DNA of 64,000 nucleotides from Metallyticus violacea (Eukaryota; Arthropoda; Insecta; Mantodea; Metallyticidae), in NCBI GenBank assembly GCA_030762175.1, contig CM060842.1, positions 48,565,001 through 48,629,000 of the forward strand, given 5' to 3'. The notes below the pieces were generated by a model, which had not been told where the DNA came from, ran no database searches, and saw nothing but the letters and a program-made list of their open reading frames with translations. The position numbers were made by a program, and so were the translations under genes. Shown piece after piece: positions 33,736 through 45,560 of this stretch. Every line of letters starts with the position of its first letter. Position 1 is the first letter of the stretch.

Positions 33736-34520
33736 TATGCATTGAATCCGCCACCCTTGGCAGTTTGCTTGAATAGTTTCGTCATAGAACCACACATAAG
33801 TTACAAATAATTTTTTCCTCAGTAGAGCAATGACCTCGTATCCACATTCTTTTATAAATTCTCGACAGAATTCACATTGGGAGTTTCATGGCCCACCCAG
33901 TACTCGAGTTCTGGAATGTTTTATGAATATCGTTGCCTTCCTAGGAACACGACAGGATTCTTCTGAAACACAGCCCTTCTTTCAGGACGTAATTGTTGGA
34001 AAATTCCTCTACCCACTTAATAAAAATGTCTCGCTAATCACGTAAACCAAAGAACCAATACCACCATAAAAAATGCTCAGGAATATCATCTTGCCTGGGC
34101 TTTTATCTGATGAATATGCTTGGCAAAGAGTTTTCATTGTTCGACTTGGCAAATACTGTACTCTGACAGCCAACACGAAAAACTCAGTTTCGTTTGAAAA
34201 AACAACATTACTATAGTCCTTAACAGTCCATTTCTTTTTAATTTGTTGTTTCTTTAGAAGTATTTTTTAATTTCTCCCCGTTTAAAAACTTGCATCAAAC
34301 TACTGAGTCTTGCATCTTAATGCCAGCTTACCTTTTGTAAAGTCAAAACTGCTTTTACAAGAGTTTATTTTGCATTTCTGGATATCGTCTTTAGCACTTA
34401 TTGGGATTTTTCTACATAGCCTTGACCTTTAGGAACTAATTGAACGAGTTTTCTGTTGATTAAATTTATTGGTTGCACCAACGCTTAACACTTACTGCGT
34501 TTTGTAAATGTGGCGTTTGC
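33736..34520 (-). pseudogene. Tc1-like transposase relic
   Basis: On the minus strand, KKWTVKDYSNVVFSNETEFF (about 34185-34245) matches the W----W--V-FSDES-F motif around the first catalytic Asp, here changed to Asn (SNE). Next come VQYLPSRT and GGIGSLVYVI, the equivalent of the WG-F---GTG-L-PV segment, then decayed sequence, and finally VWFYDETIQANCQ near 33760-33800, the C-terminal VWYHD-EI---C-type helix. Stops and frameshifts are numerous. The FQQD and PDLNPIEN motifs are no longer readable. Dead copy. Confidence 0.65.
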
Positions 34521-34806
34521 ATGTGGAGTAAATATGTGTGCTTTCTACTATAAACATACTTAAGACTATCATTACATTCAGTATTCTCAACAAAAATTCT
34601 TCATTGCAACAATGCGGCACAAAAACACGATAGGAAAATTAGAAGCAATAAATAAACTACACTCTTTTCCTTATTCACGTTAATTTGCATAGAGGTGTAA
34701 GTTTTTGTTTTTATTACACTACCACCATTGAAGCAGCTCAGTTGAAGCTTTTGGCCTTAAAGTGTGATATCTATTACTGCAACATTTCAACATAAAGATT
34801 CATGTT

Positions 34807-34960
34807 ACCGCCACGGGTGGCGAGGTCATTCAGGCGCGGACTCGTGAGCGGGAGGTCTGGGGTTCGAATCCTGCCAGGTTTTTCCAGGTTTTCCTCAGTC
34901 TTCATAAATGGTAAATACCGGGGAGTTACCCTAAACTTATGCCTGGAACGTTTCGTGATT
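34807..34960 (+). mobile_element. SINE family B, 5' part
   Basis: The head has CCGCCACGGGTGG-CGAGGTC and a GGGGTTCGAATCCTGCC B box, followed by TTTTTCCAGGTTTTCCTCAG and TAAACTTATGCCTGGAACGT. The family's second half, including the GCCTCAGTAG end, is missing. A 15-20 bp deletion follows the B box relative to the copy at 45107. Confidence 0.85.
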
Positions 34961-37035
34961 TTTGAGCTAAGTTACATTTTGAATAACATGAAATATTTTT
35001 ATTATTTTTAAAATTTCGTAGCTACGTGTATCTTATGCATTCTATGTTTATGTACTTGAAGTTTGTGAATTTTTTTTTTACACGATCTTGTATTACGCTA
35101 AGGTTTGGAATCAGAGTCAAATAGAAAAAAAAAATCCCTTAATAATGTGGTTAACTATGATCGTTTTTGTTGTAGTCACTAAAGATGACATTTAAAACGG
35201 TTCTACAATTTGCCACTACTTTAGACTGAGAGACCAGGTGTATAGCAGTAGGCTCAAACTTTTGTGCTTTATGTTGGGAATATTTAGCATTTCCCTTGTA
35301 GAATGAGGGAGGCTATTCGAGTAACGGGCGCCTGAGCACTGCTGATTACTGAGGAAGTCCATCCGCCGCAACCGGAAAAGACAAATTGCATATATAGTCG
35401 CCGCTCGTAAAGTAATGTTTTAGTGTGCATGTTTTCACTGAAAGCATAACAGCTTGTTATTTTTAAAACTGATAATAATATACATTAATCTGTGTTATAA
35501 GAAATACTTTGAAAATGATGCCCCTCAGCGGCATCTGCGCATATTTTATCTCATAAGAGCACGGCAGTTCGGAACACATATTTTGTCATTGGGAGGTCAT
35601 GTCTCTTGTAACGTTTTAACAAGTTAGCAAGCAGTTTCTTTACCTGGAACACGATTGCCAGGAAATGTTACGAATCGTCTTACTACATCACGGCATATAA
35701 AAATCTGATGACTACGTTTATGTAGTGCTATTATTACCTAAGAACAAGCTACCACACAATTTATACGTAACGCAAGCGGCGAGTAACACGCTAAAGCACA
35801 TTCACTCGCTGACAAAACCTCCCTCTAACTACAAGCGCTCTGTCGGCCCGAAACAAAATAACCTCACTTATATTAAGAATTAAAAATCCACTCTAATTAA
35901 ATTTATAAAACCTTTAGTATAGAGTGCTAATGTTTACGCATAACTATAAAACAAATAGCACACATAACACAAAAAACACGTGAATATACAATTATTTTTG
36001 TTTTAATGTCTCGTCTTGCTGAAATTATAGTCAGAAAAATCAACTGAAACAGAAAAAGCTATACTTGATTTAATACATAATAATTAGTGAGATGAATGAA
36101 TTTCTTTGCTCTTACAAATATAATTATGCAATTCTTGGCAATTTATTAGCATTATATAAACTTACTTTCCTTATAAGAAATTAATTGCTATATATCAACA
36201 TATACTGTTCGATAACAATGCGTTATTGAGTTACGTTACTGTTTTGTTTTCGCCTCTTTGGTATTTGTTTCTCGCATTCATTTATCTTCCCTTTCTGAGA
36301 CTGAGAATTTTCAAAGCTATTTAATGATAACATCTGTTCTTACACCCAAACAAGTTGTTTATTAGTGCTTAGCTGCGATATATCTTCATTTTAGACTATA
36401 TTTTTCCAGACAGATTTAGATTTGATATTATAAGAAGATTATTTTTCATCTTTTGCAAAAGAGATCAAAAATAATGGTGCATATCTTATTTAAAGCTACA
36501 TTTAGAATGCTACATTTAGAATGCCTAATTTCATTGTGTGTGTTATATTAGGCTACAAATAGAAAAAAAAAAATACGGGAAAGATGTTAATAGTGTTGGT
36601 AGGGGAAAGAAAACGAAGTGCAGTGAAAATTACAGCAATACGAAAACAAAGCAAACCACGAGAAAATCATAAGAAGTACAATATGTCCCACAGCAGATGG
36701 ATGAAATGAAACTGAAGAAACGGGAAAGGTTCCCTGGCACTGGTAACAACCCAGCACCGTTTTTGTAGAGATGAAGAGGGGCTGGTTAACATGTGACCAC
36801 AGGCTAGTGACGCGAGTAATGGGTAGATGGATCAGTTTACACTTCAATCTGGTTTCCATGACGAACAGCGCTGAAAACAGACCCAAAGCTCGTTAAATAT
36901 AGCCTAGAATAGATTCAGATTTCGGATTAAGCGAAGAAACAAACAGTTTGTTACAATGCAAAATCGTGTTAAAACTCACAACACATGAAAAGAAAAATTA
37001 ACTCCGATGTAGCCTGCCAGTGAGGAATTTGCATA
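34961..37035. other. Unassigned sequence
   Basis: No gene or repeat recognised. The 99-codon minus-strand frame at 36587-36886 has no motif. Confidence 0.45.
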
Positions 37036-37135
37036 GACTGTACCTCTCCGCTTCGTTTTGTACCTCGCTGCCAATGGGGGCACTTCCGGGAGTAAGGGAT
37101 GAATGCGGGAAACACAGGGGGCACCGGTTTTGCGC
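37036..37135 (-). mobile_element. SINE family C, short internal fragment
   Basis: GCCAATGGGGGCACTTCCGG followed by GAGTAAGGGATGAATGCGGG and AAACACAGGGGGCACC matches the block CCCAATAGGGGCACTTCCGG, then GAGAAAGCGATGAAGTAAGG, of the copy at 58115-58572. Neither end of the SINE is present. Confidence 0.55.
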
Positions 37136-37396
37136 CAGCTTTCTTGTTTGTTTGACATTGAGAAATATGGTTATATTTCGGCTAAGTGATAGAGCAGAAA
37201 ATCTGGTGACAGGCGCTAGTGTACGATTCCCAGGTGACATGCTTGTATTGGGTAGTAGGCACTTTGAGTTGGGGGACATAAACATTGTGAGGTAGACTAG
37301 TGAAAGTGTCTTGGAGGTGGTTCAAGGAGGCGGTAATAGAGGAAAAGACTTATTGTAAGAGAGGGTTTCAAGTTTCCCAAAGTGCATACATACCAA

Positions 37397-37672
37397 TTGA
37401 TTGATTTATTTATGGACGCTCTTTAACATCTCAGGTCATCAGCGTCCCATTCAACTCAGGGCGTGAAACGGCCTACAAATTTTGCTCAGAGGCCTCTCTT
37501 TCAGGCTTGAGGTTCTTTTTCGTGCCGTAAATGTACGACACGGGACCCACGGCTTTACTTCCCTTCCGAAGAAAGCCATACTTAGGATTCCATCGGTCCT
37601 GGCCGGGTTTGAACCCGCGTTCTTGGGTGTAGGATGCAAGTATGGTAACCACTACACCACCAGGACCGACAT
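37397..37672 (-). mobile_element. SINE family A, full length, abutting a transposon end
   Basis: On the minus strand it has the GTCGGTCCTGGTGGTGTAGT head, a GGGTTCAAACCCGG B box, the usual body with a deletion in the TTTTTTCGGGCGTAAAAATC region, and the GTTAAAGAGCGTCCATAAAT 3' end with an AATCAATCAAT tail. The flanks ATACATACCAA (37386-37396) and ATACATATCAA (37673-37683) form an 11-bp duplication with one mismatch. The right copy overlaps the first bases of the transposon at 37681, so the SINE appears to have inserted at that transposon's edge. Confidence 0.9.
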
Positions 37673-37680
37673 ATACATAT

Positions 37681-38550
37681 CAAGGGTGCCAAAAATGTAT
37701 ACACCCTTTCACAGTAGATAGCTGTTTAATATATTTCAAAGTTGGACCAAAAACAACAGTAATGTGTAGTATGATGTTCTGTAAACAGATGTGACTTAGA
37801 TACATTATGATAGCGTTGCTACGTGACAGGTAAATCAACAATGAACAATGAAGCCAAGATTATCGTATGATGTTCTGTAAAGAGATGTAACTCACATTAC
37901 GTTATGCTATCGTTGTCACAACAAAATGGAGCCAAGATTATCGTTTGAACAGCGGAAAGCTATTTTGAAGTGGTATTGGAAAACCGAGAATGTTGTTGAA
38001 GTGTAAAAGCAATGGAGATGTGTGTACAGAACAGAACCGCTAACGCGAGTAACAAATGCACGCATTAGAGACAAATTTGAGAGCATGGTACCGTATGTGA
38101 TGTTCACAAGGACAGATCTGGGAGACCTCGCACAGCAACAAGCCCTGCGTTCTCGGCTATAGTTTTGGAGCGTTTTGAACACTCACCGCAGAAATCTACA
38201 AAGCAATGTGCACGTGAATTTCCCCGCGTTCTCCGGATCTAACTCCGTTGGACTTCTACCTATGGGGGACTCTTAACGATGTTGTATACCGTAGAAAACC
38301 AGGTACACTGGCAGCACTTCGGGAAGAAATTGTAACGGCATGTACTGCAATCGCTGAGGACACTTTCGCAAATGTTGCTCACTCAGTAGTTCAACGTACT
38401 CAGAAGTGTATCGACGCCAATGGTAGGCATTTTGAGAAACTGTTGTAACTGTAAAAGTCTAAGGTGATTAGTGCTCATCATTTTCAGTTTTATTATGTTA
38501 ACACAGTTTTTTCTTTCCTTGAAGCGTGTATACATTTTTGGCACCCTCTG
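37681..38550 (+). mobile_element. Short-TIR Tc1/IS630-type element, internally deleted
   Basis: Perfect 22-bp terminal inverted repeats lie at 37683-37704 and 38526-38547, beginning AGGGTGCCAAAAATGTATAC. The right end is followed by TA. After the left TIR, LSFEQRKAILKWYWKTENVV (37927-37987) is the N-terminal part of the transposase's DNA-binding domain, then TRVTNARIRDKFES. The C-terminus is also kept: SPDLTPLDFYLWGTLNDVVY is readable from about 38235 and runs to ANGRHFEKLL at 38448. The central catalytic region with the first two acidic residues is deleted, so the roughly 870-bp copy is non-autonomous. Stops occur in the N-terminal part. Confidence 0.9.
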
Positions 38551-39181
38551 TATATAGATGAACGTATACGTTGGCGTTGTACAGTTAAGAATTGTCCTCC
38601 AAAATAATAACCTTAAACATGGATACGAAAACTTAGTCGGCCATAATCATCAGAGTAATGAAAGATATCTTGTACATCTCGTGCATCGTTTAAAAGAAAA
38701 GCGACTAGTAACTTAAGTGAAAAACCAAGCATTGTAATATCCAAACATTTAATGAGAATCCCAAGGTTTGTGCTGTATACTGCATTTTACTGACGTTAAA
38801 CTATTACCCGAAGCAATCTAGAGAGAACGACGTCACCATGTGCCGAAACTACCAATAACCTTACTTGAAGTTCACAAGCTGTAAGTAACTTGCAACCAAT
38901 GTCCTCTACTAACGAATGATCGTGAAAGCAATGTGATTATTTTTGAAGATTTGCAATATTAGTGTCAAACAGAAGCGCTTTAAGTAAATGGAACTTTCAG
39001 ATGCTGCAAAAAATATGTTACATAGTTATTTACATTGCATTTCGTTCACAATGGACAGTACATTCCAGCAGTTTTTGTTTACTATCAACTAAGAACTAGG
39101 GTTGAAACTTCTACCAAAGAAAATAGATGCAGATGCAGATTTCGAGTTTGCTATACATGGATCAATTAAGTCTACATAGAA
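38551..39181. other. Unassigned sequence
   Basis: No feature seen. Confidence 0.5.
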
Positions 39182-39240
39182 AATGAATGAATGAATGTTT
39201 AACGCCCGTTTTTGCTACAGAGGCACCACAGGCGGTGTCT
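39182..39240 (-). mobile_element. SINE family B, 3'-end fragment
   Basis: On the minus strand, CCGCCTGTGGTGCCTCTGTA, then GCAAAAACGGGCGTTAAAC is the SINE B terminus, followed by an ATTCATTCATTC tail repeat (plus 39182-39197). The rest of the SINE is missing. Confidence 0.75.
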
Positions 39241-40160
39241 ACATGGAGAGAGGCAGCTCAACTCTTGGGTTGTCGGTTTCACCTGGGCCTGGCATGATCG
39301 CGTAAACTACAAAGTATTGACCTAACAAATATGTTCCAAGATAATTCGTTTGACGCTGTTAAGTGACTTAAATATTGGCCCAGAAGAAGTAAGTGATTGT
39401 TTTGTTTTTGATATGGCTGAAAGTAAGCCGTTATGCCCAAAAATTGAACAGTTCAGCCTTGTTGATTACTATAATAGACGAGGCCGTACTCAATTGTATA
39501 ATACGGGCCTAGCAGTCGTCTAAAGTCATGCATGTGAGGCATTTCATAGAAAATTCAACGCTTTATTTTACCACTCACCCCTGACATTTTCAAAATAATT
39601 TCCATTCTAAAAGTATTCAAATGCAGACTTATTGGAAAGTTAATGGCATGCACCTGTAGGCCCATAAAAGAAACATACAAAGAAATAAGGTTGAAAATTA
39701 CATTAAAAACCATAGAGAAGGCCGAATTTCTCGTGTTGCTTTTATGAAGTACATTTCGTATTTAAATGGGCCGCAAACTCATTGCACTCACTTCACCTTT
39801 TTTAAAATCTGGGTACTGTAAATATAAAAAAAATCTCTACTGATCCTCTTTAAGAGCATTCTGAAAGTTTTGCCATTTTGTACAACTCATAATCTACGTC
39901 TTCGTAAGTAACCACAATTTACACTCGCCAGTTCTTCTGCACTAAGGGAGTAATTCAGCACCTTCAGCATGTTTCATAAGAAGGAAAGGTGAGTTTGCGG
40001 CATCAGATGTCGCCGACGGCGGGTAGAGTAGAGCTGGCAAGAGGCCGATTTGAGAGTGGATATTTTAAAATGTGCCTCGAAGTATTTATTATAGTTCCTT
40101 TCCCTCTTTTTTCTTTTTACTACCTTTAGAGTATATTTAGGCACTGATAACTGGTCATAA
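39241..40160. other. Unassigned sequence
   Basis: No gene or repeat recognised. Confidence 0.5.
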
Positions 40161-40167
40161 TCATTAT

Positions 40168-40420
40168 TTGGTTTATTTAAGAACGATCTTTAACATTTTT
40201 GGTCATTACCTTCCCATTCCAGTCAGGGCGTGAATCGGCCGATAAATTTTGGTCAGAAACCTTTTCTTTCAGGTTTGCCGTAAATCTATGACACGGGACC
40301 AATGTCTTTACTTTTCTTCCGAATGAAACCATACACGCTCTAAAAATCTATCGACCCTAGCCAGATTTGAACCCGAGACCTTGGGTCTACGAGGCAAGTA
40401 TGGTTACCACTAGACCGGCT
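40168..40420 (-). mobile_element. SINE family A, decayed copy
   Basis: On the minus strand the head reads GGTCTAGTGGTAACC, then a CGGGTTCAAATCTGG B box. The body keeps GGAAGAAAAGTAAAG and GGTCCCGTGTCAT. The CATTTACGGCACGAAAAAG segment is partly deleted, and the 3' end GTTAAAGATCGTTCTTAAAT is diverged. It is the most mutated family A copy and probably the oldest. No clear target duplication was found. Confidence 0.8.
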
Positions 40421-41344
40421 ATTTATAATTAGTTATGAAAAAAATGTTGAATAACACAACCATTTATTTTGAACGAAAATCTGGATGGAACTCATATCAC
40501 AATGTAATTCAAAACGAAAATGCAATTGAAGATGGCTTGCATTGTTTTAAATAGTTTATTATAATCATTGCCATCTTCGCGTTCATGGATTAATATTTCG
40601 ATTCTTTGTATTCTTCGGTTTATATTTTTAATTTCTGGTTACTCCAACTACATCTTCATTGTCACATAATTAAAACAAGAAATGATTTGTCTTCATGTTT
40701 AATGCATAATTTTGAATGTCACACTGCTTGATTTCATTTAAAGTATATTAAATTTATACTATTATTTACTTTTTAAGTTGTATTCTTAATATTTCCAAAG
40801 TTTTAAAATGCAAACCTTGTTAATTAACTAATTTACAACGACATACTTTACTAAAAGATTACATCGATTCTATTTTGTTCTGCTATGGCAGAATTATTAT
40901 TCTTATTATTTATTGTAAGGCTTTATTATGGCCTATGAGAGTACGTTATTTCCCATAACGAGGCAAAGTAAGGCATTAGAAAATGAAACACACATATCCA
41001 ACAATTGTTTATGAGCGTAACCAAAAGAAACAACAGTTAATCAGTTTTAAAATATATACCGGCAAAAATAAGTCCTTTTAACGGCGGAATGGCGTATGTT
41101 AGAGACAAGGAAGTGATTGAAAATATTTTCAAAGGAACCAAGGATGGTGATAGAGTATTTTATATCGACGATTTTAAAATTACTCGAATATTTAAGAATT
41201 ACTAAGGTTTTAAATATAACCATTTCATTTCGCGTAAATCTACGTTGTAAATACTTAAAAAGAGGTTACATGACACAGATATAATCTGAATAATATACTA
41301 ATGACTGTGATAATGCTTTTTTATATTCATTGCTGTTCCTGCAG
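40421..41344. other. AT-rich sequence upstream of the candidate exon
   Basis: No repeat recognised. A polypyrimidine-rich stretch ending TGCTGTTCCTGCAG at 41344 could be a 3' splice acceptor. Confidence 0.4.
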
Positions 41345-41544
41345 GGGCGAGGTCTGTGTCAGAAAGCCATGCCGTGTTTCCCAGGTTTTGCGAAGAGAGA
41401 CATGTCCTCGTTATCTGAAATCCCTGTCGACGCGATAAGAAGAGGAATCGATGAGCTGCACCTGGCGATTGCTACGACATGTGACGGGCTTCCATGGATT
41501 CTCTATCCGTTTATATCAAACAAGGGCTTTGGACATAAATACGT
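41345..41544 (+). CDS. Candidate internal exon, unknown protein
   Basis: This 200-bp interval is clearly less AT-rich than its surroundings. It is preceded by a good acceptor (pyrimidine-rich, TGCAG at 41344) and followed by GTACGT, a passable donor, at 41545. One frame is open throughout and reads from GRGLCQKAMPCFPGFAKR to ISNKGFGHKY. Two dibasic sites (AKR, IRR) and three cysteines are visible. I recognise no domain, and no neighbouring exon could be found. It lies in a stretch of about 1.7 kb without recognised repeats. It may be a real exon of a large-intron gene or a chance frame in an unrecognised repeat. Confidence 0.3.
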
Positions 41545-42164
41545 GTACGTTTTCCCTATACCTGTATACTTCAACGTCTGTACTATCTGTTAAATACGTG
41601 ATGGAAACTTTTCCTGTTACAACTTTGGGCAATAAAAGCCTGCACTTGCGTTTTTAGAGATATAAAGTCAGCATTCATTTATATTTTAGGCGTCATATTA
41701 AGGCATACTAAGAAATCAGGAGGACGCTAGGTTAACAGCATTTCAAGAAAAATGTACGTTCCTTACCAGCCATCTCATATCAAGCGGTATCTTGAGTGTA
41801 CAGAGTTAGATTTTAAATGTAACAAAACAAAACGAATAACATGTTTATGTTTTAATGTTAAAGACGAAGTAATACATATCATCTGATGGAATATGTCTTT
41901 CTTTCACATTGAACCATATATCTGCAGCTCGTGGCAGTATAACTCGAGGTGCACAACTTTACCACTGCTACTGCTACGGTTGATTAATATAGATAGCAAG
42001 CTTCAAGAACCTTAACAACTAGATAAACACTTGTGTGTGAGCGTTCAATACATACAACAGAAAGAGAGAAAAGTCCAGTAGCTGCGCAAACGAAGCAAAT
42101 TCTTCAGGAAATGGAATTTGTGAAGGGCATTACAGAGAGAGGTAGAGCAGAGAAAGTGAAGACT
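41545..42164. other. Unassigned sequence
   Basis: No repeat or gene recognised. The plus-strand frame at 42033-42308 runs into the tandem repeat and has no motif. Confidence 0.45.
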
Positions 42165-42884
42165 CTAGAGCGCTTTTTCAATTTCAGTTTTCAGGCATAT
42201 CACACTCCTAATTGGTTCGATGTGTCTGATTTTAAAAAAAATATTTTTCTTGTTTTATTTAAATGGTATACACCGAGTTTCGCTGAAAAAAAATATTGGT
42301 GCCGCTAGAGCGATTTTTAAATTTTGGGTTTCAGGTAAACCCCTACTCCTAATAATCTGATTTCACTGATTTTCGGAAACTATTTTTCTTATGGCATATG
42401 CCCAAAATCGTTAAGAAAAAATAAAAATTGCGGCCGCTAGAGTGATTTTTAAAATTTCGTTTTACCCCACTCTTAAATTTCGTTTTTTCTTCAAACATAT
42501 CCCCATTCCTAATGGTTTTATTTCCTCGATTTTCATAATCTGTTTTTCTTATGTTATTTAAATGGTATATACCGAGTTTCGTTGCGAAAAGACAAAATAT
42601 TGGTGCTGCTAGAGCGATTTTTAAATTGTGGGTTTCAGGGGGAGATTTTTTTTCTAATATTCTGATTTTGTGGATTTTCAGAAACTATTTTTATTATTTT
42701 ATTTCAATGGCATATGCCGAGTTTTGTTGAAAAAAAGCAACAATTGCGGTCGCTAGAGCGATTTTTACGTTTACGCTTTAGGTTAACCTCCACCCCCAAA
42801 TGATTGAATTTTGCTGTTTAACGAACTCTGGTTAATTTATCCTTATCTGAGGAGTTTCGTTGAGAAAAAATGAAGTGGCAGCAG
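42165..42884. repeat. Five-unit tandem repeat with alternating unit types
   Basis: Units start with CTAGAGCG or CTAGAGTG followed by TTTTTAA-like sequence at 42165, 42305, 42437, 42609 and 42753, giving lengths of about 140, 132, 172, 144 and 131 bp. All share the order CTAGAG-GATTTTT, GGGTTTCAGG-like, CTAAT--TCTGATTT, GATTTTC--AA-CT-TTTTTCTTAT, GG-ATA--CCGAGTTTCGTTGA. Units 1 and 3 end AATATTGGTGC-G, while units 2 and 4 end AATTGCGG-CG. This is a dimeric higher-order pattern. The last unit is decayed and runs into ACAGACATGTATGTATGTG. Confidence 0.75.
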
Positions 42885-45106
42885 TGAGAGAGTTTACAGA
42901 CATGTATGTATGTGTACGTGTATAACGTTTTTTTTCGTCGTCATTTTTTGGTGTCTAGTAAATATGATCAATGGAAAATCAAAGGAATTGTTCAAAAGTA
43001 AAACTTTTCATGGGTACAACTGTAACAAGTACATACATTCGGAATTTAAAAATATGTGCTCTATATAATCAAACAAAATAATTCACCTATTTCTTATAGC
43101 AATGCAGTTTTTGACTAACCCTTAATTTAAGTCTGAAATCTGCAATCTATCTCTACAAAAGGCACTATAGAGTTCCTACGTTTTTCAAATCACACTTTGA
43201 CTCAAATTAATGCTTGGAGTTGATTTACCTTGCTTTTAAAACTAATTTCCTCTTCCAAAGATCGTAAAAAAATGCTTACAGTGTAAGTTTTGTATAGTGT
43301 TCATTTTCTTTACATTCAACTAACACAAAACGAAATAAAGCAACTACTTCAGTAATTCACACAAAACTCCACTCAGCCATTCAGCAACAATCAATTGCTA
43401 ACAAAATGACTGATTATTATCGCTGCTGGAGAGTGTGCATGTTTTCCCATATTTAGTTTATATCAAACTGTGTTGCCATTACAAGTACTTGATTTTCTCT
43501 TTATTTTAATTTTTAGTTTTTTATTTATTTATTTCCAACTTTGCGACTCAACAACAAATTACTCGTATAAAGCTGGAGGTAATCATTTCTGGGAATGCAC
43601 AAGACGAACACGCATAACGACCCTTATGGGTAACAGTATCCTGCACAACTTACCAAGACGTTTGTCTGCACCGCAACTGAAACCAAGTCCCCTACAGATA
43701 ACAATCGCAACAGCAAATTTCAGGGTCGATTGTAATTTTTACGCATATAAACACATTAAGCGATAGTTATAAGATAAATTTTGGGGGGTACCGCAAGTCA
43801 GTAAACTCCTACAGAAGAGACGCCTTTAGCGTCTTTTAAGCAATTTCTCTGATTATACGTATTCCATATTGACATTTCATAACAAGTAGCCACTGCGTCT
43901 CATATTCAGGCACAAGGAGTAGCAGATATAGCATTTACAATTAAAACTTCATTCTTGAGACATAATAGATTTTAATTAATGGCAAATTTTATTTATAGTG
44001 TATATGGTGCAGAAAGGTGCAGCGTTTTAATTAAAGTTAATGCTTATTTTTATGATAATCTGGTCTATAATAATTATACGCCCTCTACCAGCTCTTGGTT
44101 GCATTTTTTTAAAATCTATCACTGTTTTATCACTTCAAACACGCTAGTTGAATTACCCTGCGTTGCCAAAACTTATCACATGGGATTCCCCCCCCCCATT
44201 TCAATATTTCTCCAATCCCTAAGGGAGATAAAATCACAGACAGAAGGGCATTTATCATATAATTAAAATTACTGTATGATTCCAAAAATCAATCGTGTAA
44301 TTTGGTACAGATTGATTGAACACTCCCAACAGAATTTATATTTTTAATGTGTCAAAGGGAATGAAATTAGGGGGGGGGGCGGTTTATCCAAATTTTAATG
44401 TAGTATATATACTATATATATGCCTGGTTCTAAAGAATATATTTACAACTGGTCAAGGATTTAGGATTGTGTAGGGCATATGCGCGTGCACATATACACG
44501 TTCTGCTCTCTCTATAAAACCAGTGGCCATTTACGTGTTCTTTGTTCGAAAAATATGGTATTTTCGAGTTATGCTTCAGGTGCTGTAAAATGTTAATACC
44601 TGGGAATTTACACCTTCTGATTTTAATAATGGATACACAAACAGAAATAGAACAAGGAATGTCTTTTGATATTTTTTCATACTTCCAGGCGTCTTGAAGT
44701 AAATTCAGCTGAAAAAACTTTATGTGAATAATTTGATTTGCAAAATTATTCCGCATCACTGAGATTAATACTTATTGCTTTAGAGCAATGAAGTTAATAA
44801 AGATTTTAAAGCGTTAGCAAAGCAACGAGAGTTATGAACTTGCTTGAACCTGAAAAGCCTACTATTGAAAACCCTAAGAGATAAAGAAAAAGCTATTTAG
44901 ACGATATTGTTTATTGTTAAGCGCTATTGTCTATTTATCATACAAAACCCCTTTCACTTTGTATACATATATATGTATACACACTTAAGATTGTTCACGA
45001 AAATGAATGTAAAAGTATTAATTTGAAAATATATTCTATAAATTTCCCACTATGCTTACTGGGTAAAATTTATCTCGCCTGTCTTTGGTTTGTAACTTTA
45101 TAATGA
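42885..45106. other. Unassigned sequence
   Basis: No repeat family recognised. Frames at 43470-43766, 43979-44266 and 44430-44759 (minus) show no motif. A C10 run is at 44188-44197 and a G10 run at 44370-44379. Confidence 0.4.
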
Positions 45107-45399
45107 CCGCCACGGGTGGCCGAGGTCGTTAAGGCGCGAACTCGTAAACGGGAGATATGGGGTTCGAATCCCGCCAGCACCGTCCTCCCTGACTGGGGTT
45201 TTTTCTAGGTTTTCCTCATTCTTCATAACTGGCAAATGCCGGGGAAGTACCCTAAACTTAGGCCTGGAAAGTTTGCTTCCTTAAAAAAAAAATTAAAAAA
45301 TCCTTTCCTAATATATCATTTCATCTCATGTATCACCAGTGTTCACCGCCTGTGGTGCCTCAGTAGTAAAAACAGGGTTAAACACTATTAAGAAAAAGT
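45107..45399 (+). mobile_element. SINE family B, full-length copy
   Basis: This is the reference copy in the window. The head has CCGCCACGGGTGGCCGAGGT, then CGTTAAGGCGCGAACTCG (A box, Ser/Leu-like) and GGGGTTCGAATCCCGCC (B box). The middle holds GGTTTTTTCTAGGTTTTCCT, CTGGCAAATGCCGGGGAAGT and TAAACTTAGGCCTGG. An A-rich segment, AATATATCATTTCATCTCAT, and a 3' end of CCGCCTGTGGTGCCTCAGTA then AAAACAGGGTTAAACAC follow. The length is about 293 bp. Internal pol III promoter boxes are intact to the eye. No unambiguous target duplication was read. Confidence 0.92.
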
Positions 45400-45560
45400 A
45401 CAGTATCAACCTTGCGGACCGCCAATAATATCATGCTGACTTTTAAGCAAAAGATGCGGCACACATTGGCCTGTCGACTGCTAAGATCATACGGTGAGGC
45501 ACAACAAAGGGATAGTACGTAGAACAGGTATTACAGCAAGGATACTCTTATCATCTATAT

